From contig JAYKKI010000126.1 of the NCBI GenBank assembly GCA_039881145.1, positions 3,492,501-3,556,500 of the forward strand: a DNA stretch of 64,000 nucleotides, given 5' to 3'. A program made the translations under genes and the position numbers. This DNA comes from Druceiella hillmani. Taxonomy: Eukaryota; Arthropoda; Insecta; Lepidoptera; Hepialidae. The notes under the pieces were generated by a model. It was not told the origin of the DNA and did not search any database. It saw only the letters and a program-made list of their open reading frames with translations. This document shows, in pieces, positions 10,986 through 24,551 of the stretch. Each line of letters opens with the position of its first letter. Position 1 is the stretch's first letter.

Positions 10986-13113
10986 GCGTGCAAATAAAAT
11001 ACTGACGACAAAATTTGAAATAAACAGCTTTCTAGAAACTTATAATTTTTTTTAACATATCATTTTTCCTCTTTGGAAACCATTTGAATAAACCTAATTA
11101 ATACGTAAATCAGCTTGTATTGGCGCACAGTAGTGTAGCTCCAATTATCGAGCTGCACTTAGTGACGCTGCATATTTTATACAAAACGCTTCGTAGCTAT
11201 TTGAACAGATCTATAACTCGGCTCTAGCAAGTGCTAGAAGTCAGTTTATAACATAAATACTTGACTATAACGTATTATATATTTAAAGTTTATACCTATG
11301 ATACCTTCCGAAATATTTAATATTAAAATATAGAATATTTATATTTATATATTTCTTTATATACCCTCATTCACCCGCTGCAGATCATAAAACAACTTTT
11401 GGGTCATTTTCTGAAATTTTATTAGCAATATTTTATATGTAGGGTTAGTTCGTTGTTATATATGTCTTGAAATGATGTAAGTCAACTGAAATATGTTTAA
11501 ATAAAAATTGTAATTAAATTTTAATATTTAACATTTTTTATATTTTTCCAATCCATGACATTTCGGCGGTGAGGCATTGTACCTAATCACCATGAAATTC
11601 AGTATTTCGCACAAGGGGTTGCAAAATTAAAAATAACTAATATAGTCTCAATTTCATTTCGTAATTCTGTACAAATAACAGTACAATCTATGAATGCCCA
11701 AAAATTATATAAAGATTTCTTGTTTCGCAATGAAACTTTAAAAATAAATTTTACCCAATATCTTATAAATAAATACTATGAAAACGTAATAAACAAAATT
11801 TTTGGGTTCTTAAAATAGCCAACTATTTGTGTAGTATTCCTAAAATGATCAAAACAGACATACTTAAGTATGTTTTGATCATTTTTAGGGTCTACCTCTA
11901 ATTAAAAAAAAACTTGATATAATTGAATAAAATTTTTTTAAATTTGTTTCAAGTTTTTTAGTTTCCAAACATGTATTTATGAACTATTCATTCATATATA
12001 CATTTATTGTAAACTTTGTAAGATATCTTCATATTTAACAAACCGTATCAATCAATTATTTTGACAGCAAAGAAAATATTTTTAAGCATCCTCACCAGAT
12101 GCAAAAAATCAGTTCGGAAAAATATGATAAGTGTAATAAGAAAATATACAAAAAAAATATAGCGTGTGTATGAAAATGAAAATAAAACTTCCTTTGACTT
12201 GTATTACTTTACGTTTGCTGTTTGTTCATATTTTAACATTGTTTTTTCATGTATAATGATATATTTTGTGGGAATACAGCGTAATGTCTCACTTAATACT
12301 AAATACACTCGGCGGGTGGTAGGTCAACCAAGCAATTCGAATACATCCGACGCGACGTTGCCTAAATTTGACTATCGGACAATAAGCGGATGATTCTTGA
12401 TTATTACCGTGATGTATTTTGTTATAAATTAATTAAAATACTTATCTTTCGGGCATATAAAAACTGTTTCCATCATTATTAAATATGAAAATAGTTTTGT
12501 TTGTTATTAATATTAGTAAAAAGAGGACCGCGTTCAGACATTAGTTAAGTGACTTATCGTTGCTTTACGAAAAATTTTGCTTTCGATCTTCTTAGCCTCC
12601 AGAAAAACCTCACTTCTCCGAAATTGGTAATTAGTTAGTAACAAAGTAAATATTTTTTTATATTCCGGGCCAATAAACTGCCATTGTTTTGGATAAAGAC
12701 GACTTACGTTATAACACCTCCAGTGTACCCGTGATGTTGGATGTATTACAACAAACATGGAAATGGGAAAAATACCTTTATAGCTGACTGAAATTAAATT
12801 TCTTTAATTACTTGTTTCACTTTATCAGGTATGAAAAAAAATTCGGATTAGACTATGCTTGTTAACCACATGTTACACAAAGTATTACACGTTGTTAACA
12901 TACCGAGTCTAAAAATGTCACCTTATATCGATAAGGTGTGAATGCATTTATTATAATGTATATATTGAATGTATTTATTATAATTAAGAGAAAGGAACAG
13001 AGGATAATAGCAAGTATAACTTTAAGAATATGTTTATGGTGTTTTATTAAAGTTTCAAAACTATTAACTAGTAAAATTTCTCTACCACCATTTGCTGTAT
13101 TGTATTATCAAGA
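10986..13113. other. Intergenic, downstream of gene B
   Basis: No gene supported. It holds a hairpin at 11839-11889 and two weak frames (12166-12393 plus, 12534-12758 minus) without recognisable motifs. Confidence 0.4.
11839..11889. repeat. Near-perfect inverted repeat, 18-bp arms
   Basis: CCTAAAATGATCAAAACA pairs with TGTTTTGATCATTTTTAGG (one extra T). The centre TACTTAAGTA is itself palindromic. Confidence 0.75.
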
Positions 13114-13278
13114 CTATGTGCGTTTAATTTCGAAAACAAATTTTAGACAGGCAATTCGAATCTTCGTTGCAGCTTCTGAACATTTGAACAAGCATTGGTA
13201 GATTCCGTAGATGGACACTGCTCCGAAATACAAGTGTTGATGTCCATTCATGTCATTGGTGCCGACTTCGAACGTGCC
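13114..13278 (-). CDS. Gene B exon 4, C-terminus
   Basis: The acceptor is ttacag; 54 residues are followed by TAG. FGAVSIYGIY and KIRIACLKFVFEI match [10 protein letters not shown] and [13 protein letters not shown] of gene C. Confidence 0.88.
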   Translation of the reverse strand, partial: GTFEVGTNDMNGHQHLYFGAVSIYGIYQCLFKCSEAATKIRIACLKFVFEIKRT

Positions 13279-14537
13279 CTGTAACATAAGTTAGTATTGT
13301 TTTTAAAAGGCTTCAAGAAGAAATAACAGATGGTTCTCAAATTGTTTCTAAAATACTTCGGTTTAATTATGAGTTTTTGTCTCCAGCAAAAGATGTTCTT
13401 GTATTTCTTTTGTACCTCTTGGTAACATTGACCCTCGGCTAGCAATATGTTTTTTATAAGGGTAAAATTGTTTAAGTCGCGCTCCTAAGAAAAAAATTAA
13501 AAATTACTATATTTAATAAAATAATTTAACTAAATAAAAATTACTTGTATTATATTTATTATGCTATGTATTTTATAGACATATTTTTCATAGACATATT
13601 TAATCAAAATGGTAATTTTTACCACCTGTTCCCTAAACCGTAAAAATATTTTTTTATTTATTAATGAATTGTTACATTTCTTTTGAAGATAATAATCGTT
13701 ACATTAAAATACAGGCATGTAGATAAAAAAAAGAAAATTATCTAGGAAATTAGATGTCACGAATACATTTTTTATTTTCTTGTCCACATTAGAACATGGA
13801 TTATGTGCTGATATGGACAAGATTAGCACATGGATCGTATATTGATACGGGTAGAATGCCATATACATGATTTATAATAAATTAAATGCAAAAACAATGT
13901 TTACAAAAATTTCAATTTTAAAATGATTAAAAAAAAACAAACTCCACATTTAAAAAATGCAATGATCTGCGGCCATACCGTATATTATGTACAGTATAAC
14001 TTGCCGCTAATAAACTAATAACAGCAATTGCAAACTACATTAAGAATATGTTCATCTGTACTGAAGTACCTATTTAACACTTTGCAAGCCTAGCAACTCT
14101 GAAATTGAAAAGGTATTTCAAATTAATAGAAACTTTCAAATATGTTGCATAAAATTAAACATTTAATGCAATTTGTTGGTTCATACAAAAAAAAACGTAA
14201 ATCAATAAATTGCAAGTATACAATAACGATAAAATCTGAATACAACATCAAATTATTTTAGGAATGCATAGATAAAATCAAAATAAAAATTATTTATATC
14301 TTGCAATCTACAAAAAAACCGACGTTGTACACCAAACAGGTAAAATTACGTTCGTCAAATGTACTTATAATGAGCTATTTTAAAAAGTTCTTTCAACTTA
14401 GCTGCTACGAATTAAAATGATATCACGAGTATTCAAATTCTTTACGATTGTTAAAGCTAACAAAACTCGACCGGTGAAAATCAATGAAAATTGGTTGAGC
14501 CAATGAAATGAGAGGATAAACATATAAACAATGGAAA

Positions 14538-14597
<60 letters not shown>

Positions 14598-15371
14598 CAA
14601 TTGTTCGTTATGAACAATCAAAACCTACCCTTCTGATACTTTACTTAAATATTTAATTGGTAATAACTAGTAAATTAACGATATTTCGTCAATAGGACGT
14701 GGCTTAGTTCGAAATATTTCCTTTTATCATTTATGCAATTACTACGTACGTTACTGTACGATATTTCGTGACAAATACATTTGAAAATTATTTTTTGCAC
14801 TCATACACAATAATTAGAAGTCATTTTTCTAGAATTAATTGTACTTAGTTAAATTTTAAGTTCCCTTCGTTTACAGCACTATGTATGTGCTAAGTACTTC
14901 GCCAGTATTATAATTGCATTCGGCATTCGGCATACACTAAAATCATGTCCAAGTATTCGTTCCCACTAAAAAGGACATACTCAATAAAACGACATATTTC
15001 ACTAAAAATCACTGACGCAAGTTATGCAATAACACAATTCGCAACAATAACATTCCCTTCAAAAAATTTAAACGTTCTGGTTGGTTACAGATTGTGACTA
15101 TTGCAAAAATTTTGAAATCAGAATTAAAATGAGACTAATATTATCTTTAAAAAGCAAATGATAATTCACTTAAATGAAATATAAAAAAAACTCGTATTAA
15201 AAGTTTTTCTGACAAATTTTTCAAAATCCATGATAGTTTTTTTATAATCTCGGATATTAGGTCGAATTAGCAATCATAGCCGATTAGCAATAATTTTTAT
15301 TTACAAATTGTACACAATTTTGACCTTGAAATGAAGTCGACCTTGAAATTGAATTGTAACACAATCTTTAT

Positions 15372-15466
<95 letters not shown>

Positions 15467-17045
15467 ATTACCTAACACAAGGAAACTTACTGCTTTGATT
15501 TTACAATCCTTCGTTAACCAAGGTGCCACCCTAATGTATTCTTTCGTGATGAAATGATTGCAGAAATTATCAATTTTATAATGCATCATCCTGACGGGCT
15601 TGGTTGTGTTGTAGTTGTATGTAGTCATAGCACACTGAAATCAGCATAATTTAAATATACACTTTAAGAATAATAAATTCTGCATAAGTATATCTTTTGG
15701 GAAATAATAATTAAAATTTGAGCTTAAAAATTTTAACGACTTTCATTACTTTTAACGTTAATATTGAGGTAACACAGACATTGAAGGCAAACACGAAACT
15801 TTTATAATGAGTCTACGTTAACGGTTTTATTTTCCCATTTCTATCTTTTTAATTGTACAAAATAAATGGAAAAAAATACAAAGAGTATAATTTGTACGCA
15901 AGGCCAAGCTCCTTTTGCTGTTAGAGCAATATGGATATAGAAATAGTTTCTAAACAATATGCTTAAACTATAAGCGTACGTTAATTTGTGTAAGTGAATG
16001 AATACTTTAAAACTGAATACTTTTGGGAGCAAGTCCAAATCCGTCTGTTTCTCTGTCATAACTTTATATTCGTAAAGACTCCTAATGTAAAGAAATGACA
16101 CTTTCAACAGTTATAAAATGCTGAATTAAAAACTATAACGTTTATTGTCAAAAGAATATCTTTACAATTTTAATTCTTTTATTTAGAATAATATTGTAAT
16201 TTTAACTTTTTAACAATAAAATAAAATATAAATTATGTCGAAAAAATATAATCAAGTGATTTGTTGCAAAAATGTACCTTGGAAGAGAAAAATTCTGCTT
16301 AATCGTTTGTTTTCTAAAATAAATCTTGAGGAGCTTTTGTAAATGTTTAAAATAATATTAAGTTTAGTAATTTTTCATTAATTAGTAAGTTAAGTTAATT
16401 GTTCATACCTATCCAATTGCTACTACCCGAGGAAATGGAGTTTTCAGTTTCACTGTACAATTTTACTTTAAATAATCATCCACGCGTAGATCCATACTTA
16501 CCACTATAGGTCCAACAATACGAGTCGCATTGCCTATAATCTTGATATCTTGGGTACTATTTTTGTGCGTCACTAACTCGGTTTCGATGATCACCGGACT
16601 AGATTCACCAATCTTGCAGTTTGAAAATTCAGTCAACCACATTTTATACGGACCCTGTGGAATTTCAAGAATAAATTTCAGTTTGAATTCTTATTGACAG
16701 AACTTAAGTCCTTTTAGGACCTTTACACCAAAGTACTATCTAGGACACTTCGTTTTAGTAGGCACTTTTACTCTCTCCCGTCAAAATTATCCTAATAGCC
16801 TACTAAGGTGATTTCAAAAATATTCCGTTTTTGCTATGGAACACTACGAACAGAATTCTTAGACAAAAAATGGTAATAATTGATATTGATAATTGGAGAG
16901 AAATATATTATATGTATCTTACACACTTTACTAGCTCATTTCAAACATTTTTAAAACGTTTTACGGAAAAGTTGAAAATCTAAAGATACCGATGTAAAGA
17001 TAACACCGGCAAAGTGTAAAATTTTTCAGCAAAAATAAACGGGGT

Positions 17046-17085
<40 letters not shown>

Positions 17086-18874
17086 ATATATGTGCGTGTG
17101 TGTGTGTCTGTGTGTGTAATAATTTCACATTGATAAATAACAGTCTTCCCATAAACGGAATTCTTTTGTATACTCGACTGTCACCGGCAGATTCAGCATC
17201 AAAAAACCTTAGAAGCCTATGTAGTAGAAATGTCGCTGTCGCATTGTTGTTGCTATGGTTACATTGCTTAACAGTTCAGACTCGTGTATAAAATGTTAGT
17301 TGTGTGATTATTTTGGCGGGACATTACTCTCTGTAGCAAAATTTAGTAAGTTCAATAACTTAATTTTATTTTAAAGAAGTGTAAATTTTATTTTATAGAC
17401 CCACTAAGGAGATAAATTAAATGTTTTTTATTTTGATACGAATTTTCCTACCATTCGTGTATTAGAAAATTTTAATTTGATGATAGTTACGCTAGATTTT
17501 TCATCAAATCATTCAATATTTGTTTATTTGATTATATTATTCGTGTATCCATCACCATTTGTGTTCCTCTATTTGTCCCTTATAAATAAGTATTTGAAGA
17601 TGTATTAAGTTTAAAGAAAATTTAAGGATTATGCAAATTTAAATCGGCCACGTTATCATAGCTAATTTTAGGTATCTAAGGTGATTCAATAAAATAACAA
17701 AATTCAAATCGAAATTTTTCACATGGATATCATCTTAAAGGTTTTTATGAAATCTATATTTTTACTTTAACAACACTCTTTTTCCAATGTGGTTCCTTTT
17801 TCTAAAGATTTTGATTAAAAAATTGTTTCCTTTATAACGGAACAAAAGTAGAATTCTGAAAAGTTAACCTCTTTTTATATACCAATGTCAAGTCAATCTG
17901 AGCGACCCCCTTACTCTAAGGCTATTCTCATATTAAGCTACTAAAAAAATAATTATCAACTGAAATCACCAATCAGTACATTTTTAGTTTCTGTACATAT
18001 ATTTTACCGGAATTATTATCGCTTGGTAATCTTGCAAACCAATTATAAACCGATAGGACCTAAAGACCGGTTGGTGATTTGAATTAGTGATTAGTTTTTT
18101 AGTAGCTTAATATGAGGAGGACCTATCTTTGACGATAATTACCACTATTTCAACACCGATTTGAGGAACTTCTTTCGGTTTTAACCAATCAAAAAAAATA
18201 TTTTAAAAAAGTCTTCAGTTCTTTAGAAATTGAAATCTGGCGGCGAATAAATCTGATTTTTTCGAAATCAGAACCATGTGATTATGATTTTAATTTTGAA
18301 ATAAGAGGTTCGAACTCTTGATTTACAGTTTGAGTTCTCGTGTCTTAAGTTATTGTTATTATATGGACAATTGTAAAGGTATAGCTATAAAATAAATATG
18401 CCTGTATATGTTACTGAATAAAGTTTGATTTACAGTTTGAGTTCTTGTGTCAATAAAGTTTGATTTACAGTTTGAGTTCTTGTGTCTATGTTATGAAATA
18501 CCTGTATATGTTACTCAATAATGTTTGATTTACAGTTTGAGTTCTTGTGTCTATGTTATAATATACCTGTATATATTACTCAATAAAGTATACCTGTATA
18601 TGTTACTCAATAAAGTTTAATTTACAGTTCTTGTTTCTCTTAATTTACAGTTTGAGTTCTTGTGCCCCAAGTTATTATTGTTATATAGATACATTGTAAA
18701 GCTATAGCTATAAAATAAATATATATGTTATGTTACTTCAATTTCAATTTCAAGAAACAATACATTTAAATAGAATTCAATACATACATATTTCACGGAG
18801 ACACCGCCAACGAAACAAAAGGATGATACGAAAACACAAAGGACGTAAAATATCACGTCGAAATTGGTGAACAT
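13114..18874 (-). CDS. Gene B: secreted GM2-activator/CheB-like protein, 4 exons
   Basis: Minus-strand gene with phase-0 exons at 18874-18788, 16654-16502, 15634-15491 and 13278-13114, giving 182 residues. Exon 1 encodes a signal peptide (VIFYVLCVFVSSFCFVGG). Conserved Cys lie in exon 2 (SNC), twice in exon 3 (NFCNHF and KDC) and in exon 4 (IACLKF); exon 4 has two further Cys in the QCLFKC segment, so an extra disulfide is possible. Sequons include NST, NAT and NTT. All introns are GT-AG, of 2133, 867 and 2212 bp. The closest relative is gene C, with which it shares exon lengths codon for codon and 5'-flanking sequence. An AATAAA on the minus strand at 13042-13047, about 70 bp after the stop, may serve for polyadenylation. 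The lipid-binding function is inferred from family resemblance. Confidence 0.85.
14542..14595. repeat. (TA)n microsatellite
   Basis: Uninterrupted TA run of 54 bp. Confidence 0.95.
15375..15456. repeat. (TA)n microsatellite
   Basis: TA run of 82 bp, ending 35 bp from the donor of gene B exon 3 in intron 3. Confidence 0.95.
15491..15634 (-). CDS. Gene B exon 3
   Basis: 48 codons between acceptor tttcag and donor GTAAGT. The core [15 protein letters not shown] and the PWLTKDC block are nearly identical to gene C. Confidence 0.9.
15635..16501. other. Intron 2 of gene B
   Basis: No feature seen; the open frame at 15841-16107 lacks family resemblance. Confidence 0.5.
16502..16654 (-). CDS. Gene B exon 2
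   Basis: 51 codons between acceptor ccacag and donor GTAAGT. It starts GPYKMWLT, holds the first conserved Cys (FSNC) and shares the THKN-S-QD block with gene C. Confidence 0.87.
17045..17118. repeat. (TA)n followed by (TG)n microsatellite
   Basis: A TA run with one TT interruption passes into tgtgcgtgtgtgtgtgtctg. Confidence 0.9.
17927..18116. mobile_element. MITE-like element with about 22-bp perfect and longer imperfect TIRs
   Basis: CTCATATTAAGCTACTAAAA at the left returns as its complement at 18095-18116. The similarity continues inward for about 20 more bases (taat, aatcaccaa). It is about 190 bp, has no ORF, and lies in intron 1 of gene B. Confidence 0.7.
18318..18740. repeat. Complex tandem array of 35- to 70-bp units
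   Basis: Repeated TTTGATTTACAGTTTGAGTT, CCTGTATATGTTACTCAATA and TATAGCTATAAAATAAAT blocks, in varied order. It lies in intron 1 of gene B, about 50 bp from exon 1. Confidence 0.8.
18788..18874 (-). CDS. Gene B exon 1, signal peptide
   Basis: The ATG at 18874 opens 29 codons (MFTNFD start) ending before donor GTATGT. Gene C exon 1 has the same length, the MF-NFD start and a matching hydrophobic run, which fixes this start. Confidence 0.85.
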
Positions 18875-19000
18875 CCTTCCTAGTAAAATACAAACACAGT
18901 GACCGAAATTCGAAACTCAACCCATTACATTGTCAATTATAGAAATAACAAGGAAATTATTTACCCATTAATGGTTAAAAGTAAATTAAATAAAAATGAT
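18875..19000 (-). promoter_or_regulatory. 5'-flank of gene B conserved with gene C
   Basis: On the plus strand the flanks of B (near 18945-18985) and C (near 34970-35015) share AACAAGG-AAT-ATTTA and TAAAAG-ATTA blocks at similar distances from the ATG. Retained promoter sequence from the duplication is the simplest reading. Confidence 0.4.
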
Positions 19001-20014
19001 ATTGAATCAAATCCCATTATTGTACCATTAGAATCGCTTATATAATGAATCTGAATAATCGCAGATGTAATTCATTAACCACGCGCTTACTAAATAAATC
19101 GATAAAATAAATTTGTTTTTTTTTCTTTCAGTATTTTTGTCTTTTTTATAAATAGAAAGTGGTTGTAAATAGAAAGTTATATAAAAAAATATGTAGCTGT
19201 TTATGCGAAATTGCAAATTTCTACAATTTCAATTATCACTAATAAAATATGCAAAGTTCTAACGATTGATGCAAGTCCGCAATTATGAAATACTTAAAAT
19301 TAATATCTGCAAATATGTTTTAAAGTCCATTATATGTTTTCCTTCGCTTCGTTTATTATATATGTTCATATTTATTCTACGTGCTTCTGTAAGTTGGCCA
19401 ATTAAACTTAACTCATTTCTTCAATTAAACTACACATATATACAATAAATTGAAGAATAATCTAAATTTAACCACAATCTGATGACAGCTACTAACAAAA
19501 TATTAACAAAATTAAATATGAATTAACTATAATAAATCCTATGCCGGATGGAAAAATGAATTTCACCCAATTCGAACCAGTACGCGTAGCAAAATTACAC
19601 AACGCTATCCAATTGACTTGTAATAAAGGTTTCAGAGATTGCTAGCCCAATTAATTTCTTTACACGATGTTTTATTAGATTATGTACCTATCTTACTACA
19701 CGAGCAATAGGATCCTGATAATATTATAAATAGGAAAGTGTATTTGCTTGTTTGTTTGTCTCGCTTTCCCGCCTCAACTACTCGACTGATTTCCGTGAAA
19801 TATAAAACTTTATACACGCATAGCCCGTATCATAGAGATAAACATTGGTCAATTACGAACATTTTACGGAACGATGAGCCTTATTAAACAGATATTGGAC
19901 ATTTCGGTCTGCTGCATACAGCCGTAAATATTTTTGTCAAGACCTTTCTTCAGCGAGTTAATTCCGCAACGATGCATGCCACGGGATGGATAATTATAAT
20001 ATCTTGTATATTAA

Positions 20015-20056
20015 CTGTCGTGTTTAATAATATTGATTAATTATTAAACACGACAG
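20015..20056. repeat. Perfect inverted repeat, 17-bp stem
   Basis: CTGTCGTGTTTAATAAT and its complement, 8-base loop. Confidence 0.78.
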
Positions 20057-20089
20057 ATAGCATCAAAAAAGTTAAGACAACTTATTCAT

Positions 20090-21835
20090 TTATTTATAAT
20101 CTTTTATGTATAGTACATATGGCGGATTTATTGCTACATGAGCAATCTCTTCCAGTCAACCATAACAATTTGTGTTGAAATTTATTTGGTAGACTGTGAG
20201 AGATTTTACAATAAAAATTCTTTATAAAAAAGTATAAGAAAAAAAATTCAAACATCCAAAAGTGTAAGTAAAAAAAACTACTGACATGATTGGGGATGGG
20301 AAAGAGAGGAAAGGACAAGGACACAAAGGATGCTTGGACAGTGAAGGATTTTTCGTAAGTAGAGGTATATTTAGAAAAAAGTAGGGTGAGTGAACTTTCA
20401 GATTGTAGACCAAGGCCGTGAGCAGACAAATCTTTAAATTTGCGACTAAGGTAATTTGAAAACAAACTGAATGTTGCTGAAAACACGACGACTAACATCA
20501 TTTACTCGAGGTCGCCAACTAAGATTTTGATCGATCAGTAGGCCCAGGTTTTTAACAGTTGACGTATATGGTATTATTGTACTATTTAGCACTAATTTCG
20601 GTAAACTAGGTAAGTTTACTTTAGAAGTCAGTCTTAGACTACCAATGATGAAAGCTTGTGACTTACTTGGGTTAACCAAAAAACATTTCATGAGCCCACT
20701 GACCAATTGAAGCGAGATTTATGTCGATGGTTTTTGATAAGGAATGGAGGTTCGAGTGCGCATCGATTTGTAGGTCATCAGCATAGAGATGATAATTGCT
20801 GGAAATATTTTTAACAACATCATCAATAACTAATGAGAAAAGGAGAGGAGATAGAACTCTTCCTTGAGGTACACCAGCTGTAAGATCAGTCTACTCAGAA
20901 TACAATCAAGAGGGCAAGAAGAACATCGAAGTCAACAGAGTTGAACGCACTGCTGAAATCAAGAAACACAAGGGCAGTGACTTGTATATTATCTATAGCC
21001 AAGTGTATCACTAACATTAACAAGGGCAGTTGAAGTACTGTGGCCAGCTTTAAAGCCAGATTGAAGTGGATTTAGAGACTTATGAGCATTGAGGAAAGTA
21101 ACGAGTTGACCATGAATAATACGTTCAAAAACTTTGGATAGAAGCGGGAGTATAGATATCCTTGGGTTGCGTAGGAAGACAGCAGTCATCAAAGAGGTAT
21201 TAAAAATATCAGCGATGACCGGAGCCACGATATCTATTATTGGTTTAAGAGTACTAATATTTAAGCCATCAATTCCCATGGATTTCGATGTTATCGCAAG
21301 AAGATTAACGTTAACTTCGGACTAATAGGTATCCATTAGCGTAAAGCGATGTTCACTAGAAACAGATGAAGACAAGATACCGTTCATAGTTGTAGACTTA
21401 ACAGCTAGTTCAAGTATCGTGGGTGGCGTGGAAAAATGTGAATTTAATTGGTCTCTATCCAATCGCAAGCTCTCCGAAGTGGTAGAAGATTTTCCAATTC
21501 CTAGAATATCTAAAAACTTCCTAATGTTATTAGGAGTACAATCTCGTAATGATGCAGAAATATAGTTTTTTTGACATTTCGGTACATTTGTGAACATTTA
21601 TTTCTAAGCACTCTAAAATTCTCCCAGCGATTTGGGCTGGAATCAGTCCTATACTTAGCTTTAGCGTGATCACGTTTGAACATCATTTTTCTAATGGATC
21701 GTTTAGCCAAGGAGCAGCTCTCCGCTTAATTTTGATGAGTTTTAGGGGAGCATGTTTATCGAGCAGTTTTGTGATACAGCTATTGAAAACAGTGAGTTTT
21801 TCATCAACAGAGGGATTGAACAATTTTTTATACCA
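20090..21835 (-). pseudogene. CR1/jockey-like non-LTR retrotransposon, 5'-truncated and broken
   Basis: Reading on the minus strand, it enters in the linker after the endonuclease (LDKHAPLKLIKIKRRAAPWL near 21720-21780). It continues with ISILPLLSKVFERIIH (about 21110-21160), SLNPLQSGFKAGHST (about 21030), palm motif A as LVFLDFSSAFNSVD (about 20940), [15 protein letters not shown] (about 20850-20880), the catalytic LYADD (about 20774-20790) and KNLGLLIDQNLSW (about 20520-20550). Frameshifts and stops interrupt it, and the segment between motif A and the PQG motif is deleted. The endonuclease is missing, as expected of 5'-truncated target-primed insertion. Superfamily placement (CR1 or jockey) is by eye. 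Confidence 0.88.
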
Positions 21836-23062
21836 AAACTACTTTTTTCATATTTTTTGTTTCATTTTATCGCATTAGATCAATATATTGACGTAAAAAA
21901 TATTCTATCGTAAATCTTGCTGTTAAAAAGTACGAATCTTGTTATAAAAATATTGAATAATTTTTATTTCAATACTATTCTTTTCATATTTTTTGATCAT
22001 TGTGTAATCTCTGAAATGTCTAACTGTCAACATTATGGAAGACGCCAACCTCACTGATTAATAACTACAAAACTTTCAAAATATCGAACGACTTACACGC
22101 CTCTGGTACTTTTACTCAATTCGGGGTAAATATTATTGTGACAGATGTAAGAAATAATACTACAAACCAAATTTTATTTATAAGTTAAATAAACTATGTA
22201 TTATCAGAAACACTGCATTCAACATAATGTTATGTATGGCGGGCTTGTCTTTGAGGACATTGTAGAAAGTGCCTAATCTTTAAATTATACTGTATTTAAC
22301 AGTCTTATTGGGTTCGTACAATAATGACTACCCTCTTAATAGTAATATACAAAAGAATTGATTGAATTACCTATTTAAAACACAATTATAAAACAACAAA
22401 ATGATTACAAAAACAATATTCACAACGTGAACTGTCAAAATATATCTCTCCGTGACACCACAGCAATGTTTTATGGTGTTACTTATTTACTACGTTACCT
22501 TATTTATTAAGTTGGTGACATTTTTTCTATGATTAAATCAACCCTTGACGTTTAATCTACATAACGTGCGGTGAGTTATAATAATTGAAAACGTGAATTT
22601 TGACGTTTATTTTAAATAACTGACAGTATTTATTATAAGTATTTAAATAACTTTGTGAGAAAGTAACTTCAAGGTCATTAGACGTAATTTTCATAAAATG
22701 GAAACTTTACCAAGTGAAAATTGCACACAATCTTTTTATCTGTTGTTAAATTTTGACAGAAATTTCATGTAATAAAGGAAAACATTATTTAGACATTTAT
22801 TTAATGAGTATATAATTTAGAAATATACGACACCACTAGTGGGTTTTCTTCTTTAACTCAGATATAATACTTATTTTTATTAAAAATATTAACAAACCAG
22901 CAGCATTAATGTTACAAAAAAGACAAAACTTAATTGTCGTTAAATGAAAACGCAAATGCTTGCATTAAGATGATATAATAACTGGTGTAACAAATATTTA
23001 AAAATTAATCTGAAATATCGAAAGTTTAAATTTTCAACTTAATGTTTAAATTTTCAACTCAA

Positions 23063-23107
23063 CTCTGACTAAGAAGAAACCGTATTATGGTTTCTACTTA
23101 GTCAGAG
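23063..23107. repeat. Inverted repeat, 19-bp stem with one mismatch
   Basis: CTCTGACTAAG-AGAAACC pairs with GGTTTCT-CTTAGTCAGAG across a 7-base loop. Confidence 0.75.
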
Positions 23108-23374
23108 CAACAAAAATTCCTTCAGGTTAAAAGCAAACAAAATTCTTGAAGTTCATTTCAATGATGGATAATGAAAATTAGATTAAGATAAGCCCTATCA
23201 CTAAAGATAATTTAGTTTGCAGATTTTTTTATCCATATCCAGCAAACACTTAATCTAATACAACCAGAATTGAATAGTAATGGAATTAAAAACGAAAATC
23301 ATAATTGTCATAGTGCTTGTGACACCAAAAGTATCTTTCACCTAATTTCTTAAATCCATTATAAAACATATCTA

Positions 23375-23427
23375 ACGAAAAATTAAGTAAATCCTTATGT
23401 CTAATAAGGATTCACTTAATTTTTCGT
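23375..23427. repeat. Inverted repeat, 24-bp stem with one mismatch
   Basis: ACGAAAAATTAAGT and AATCCTTAT on the left are mirrored as ATAAGGATT and ACTTAATTTTTCGT. The loop is 5 bases. Confidence 0.8.
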
Positions 23428-24551
23428 AAATTAATTTGAAAGAATGAATTTGAGTATGATTTTAATTTCGACGTGTCGTGTAAGAAATAAATTTATGTTA
23501 CAATAAAAGTTTACAGTAAAGTAAGCATAAGTCTTTCAAAGTTAAGATCGTAAATGTTTATTCGTATTTCTATAATATTAAAAATATCAACTTCTAAATA
23601 AAATATCCATAATTCACGTCGATATGAAACATTTCTATTTATTTTGGAAAATATAATTACAAAAATATACAAGATATAATTAAAACTAATATTATCAACA
23701 AGGATTAATTGATAAGATACCAGTGTATGATAGAAAAGATTTTACGTCAAATACTTATATTATTTGGAAACATTTATTAAAATAACGCAGCAAACATATT
23801 TGTTTTAAGGAAATAAAATGGTCTATTTGCTTGACTACTTTTTTATATTCAGGTAACATTGATAAAAATTATCATTTTATTTTGTTTTACGTTTCCTATC
23901 CGCATATGTATGTGAACAGTATTTATGTTAAAGCAATAATTAGTTTGGTAATCACCGTTACAATAATAATATGAAGGAACTATTAAAAACCAAATGTGGC
24001 AAAATTATACACTAGTTTTTATGGTTTTTCATTAGTAGGAAACTTCATTTTTCATTAGTAGGAAGCATACACTAGTTTTTATGGTTTTTCATTAGTAAAA
24101 AAATATTTTTACTACCGAGTACATTTCTAGATACTTGACATTTATATTCTATATTGCTTGGATCTGCAAATCCATAATTTATTTTTATACAATTCCAAAA
24201 ACTGGATAAATTTTTAAAATACAATAAAGTTTTTTCTATTACCTCAAAATATGAAGTTGTGCAATCGTCCGTTTTTCCCATTTCTCTTGTGTCATATATA
24301 TACATGTGTTCTATGCCACACAGATGTGTCACGATTTCATGTAGTAATAACGTTTTTTTTTACAACAAAATCAACTTTTAACAAACAATTAAAAACTTAA
24401 AAACTACGCTTATATGCTATTAACATTAGTTATTTGAGACTTCACTCCTGTGTTTCATTTCAAAATTGTATGTCTTTGAGATAAAGCGCTGTTTCAATTC
24501 TTAATGTTTCAGTTGCTATATAATATATTTTTACGCATCGTATGAACAGAT

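Larger units (their letters stand above)
13279..15490. other. Intron 3 of gene B
   Basis: AT-rich, no coding signal. It includes (TA)n at 14542-14595 and 15375-15456. Confidence 0.6.
18875..20088. other. Intergenic, upstream of gene B
   Basis: Apart from the B promoter and a hairpin at 20015-20056, no gene is seen. The text tcccgcctcaactactcgac near 19770 looks like repeat-family DNA, but I cannot name it. Confidence 0.4.
21836..24551. other. Intergenic between the LINE and gene C
   Basis: AT-rich with no gene. It holds hairpins at 23063-23107 and 23375-23427 and a local duplication near 24015-24098 (actagtttttatggtttttc twice). Confidence 0.5.

Noticed and set aside
12166..12758. ORFs of 75 codons (plus) and 74 codons (minus) downstream of gene B
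   Set aside because: No family match, no paralog in the window and no splice context; treated as chance.
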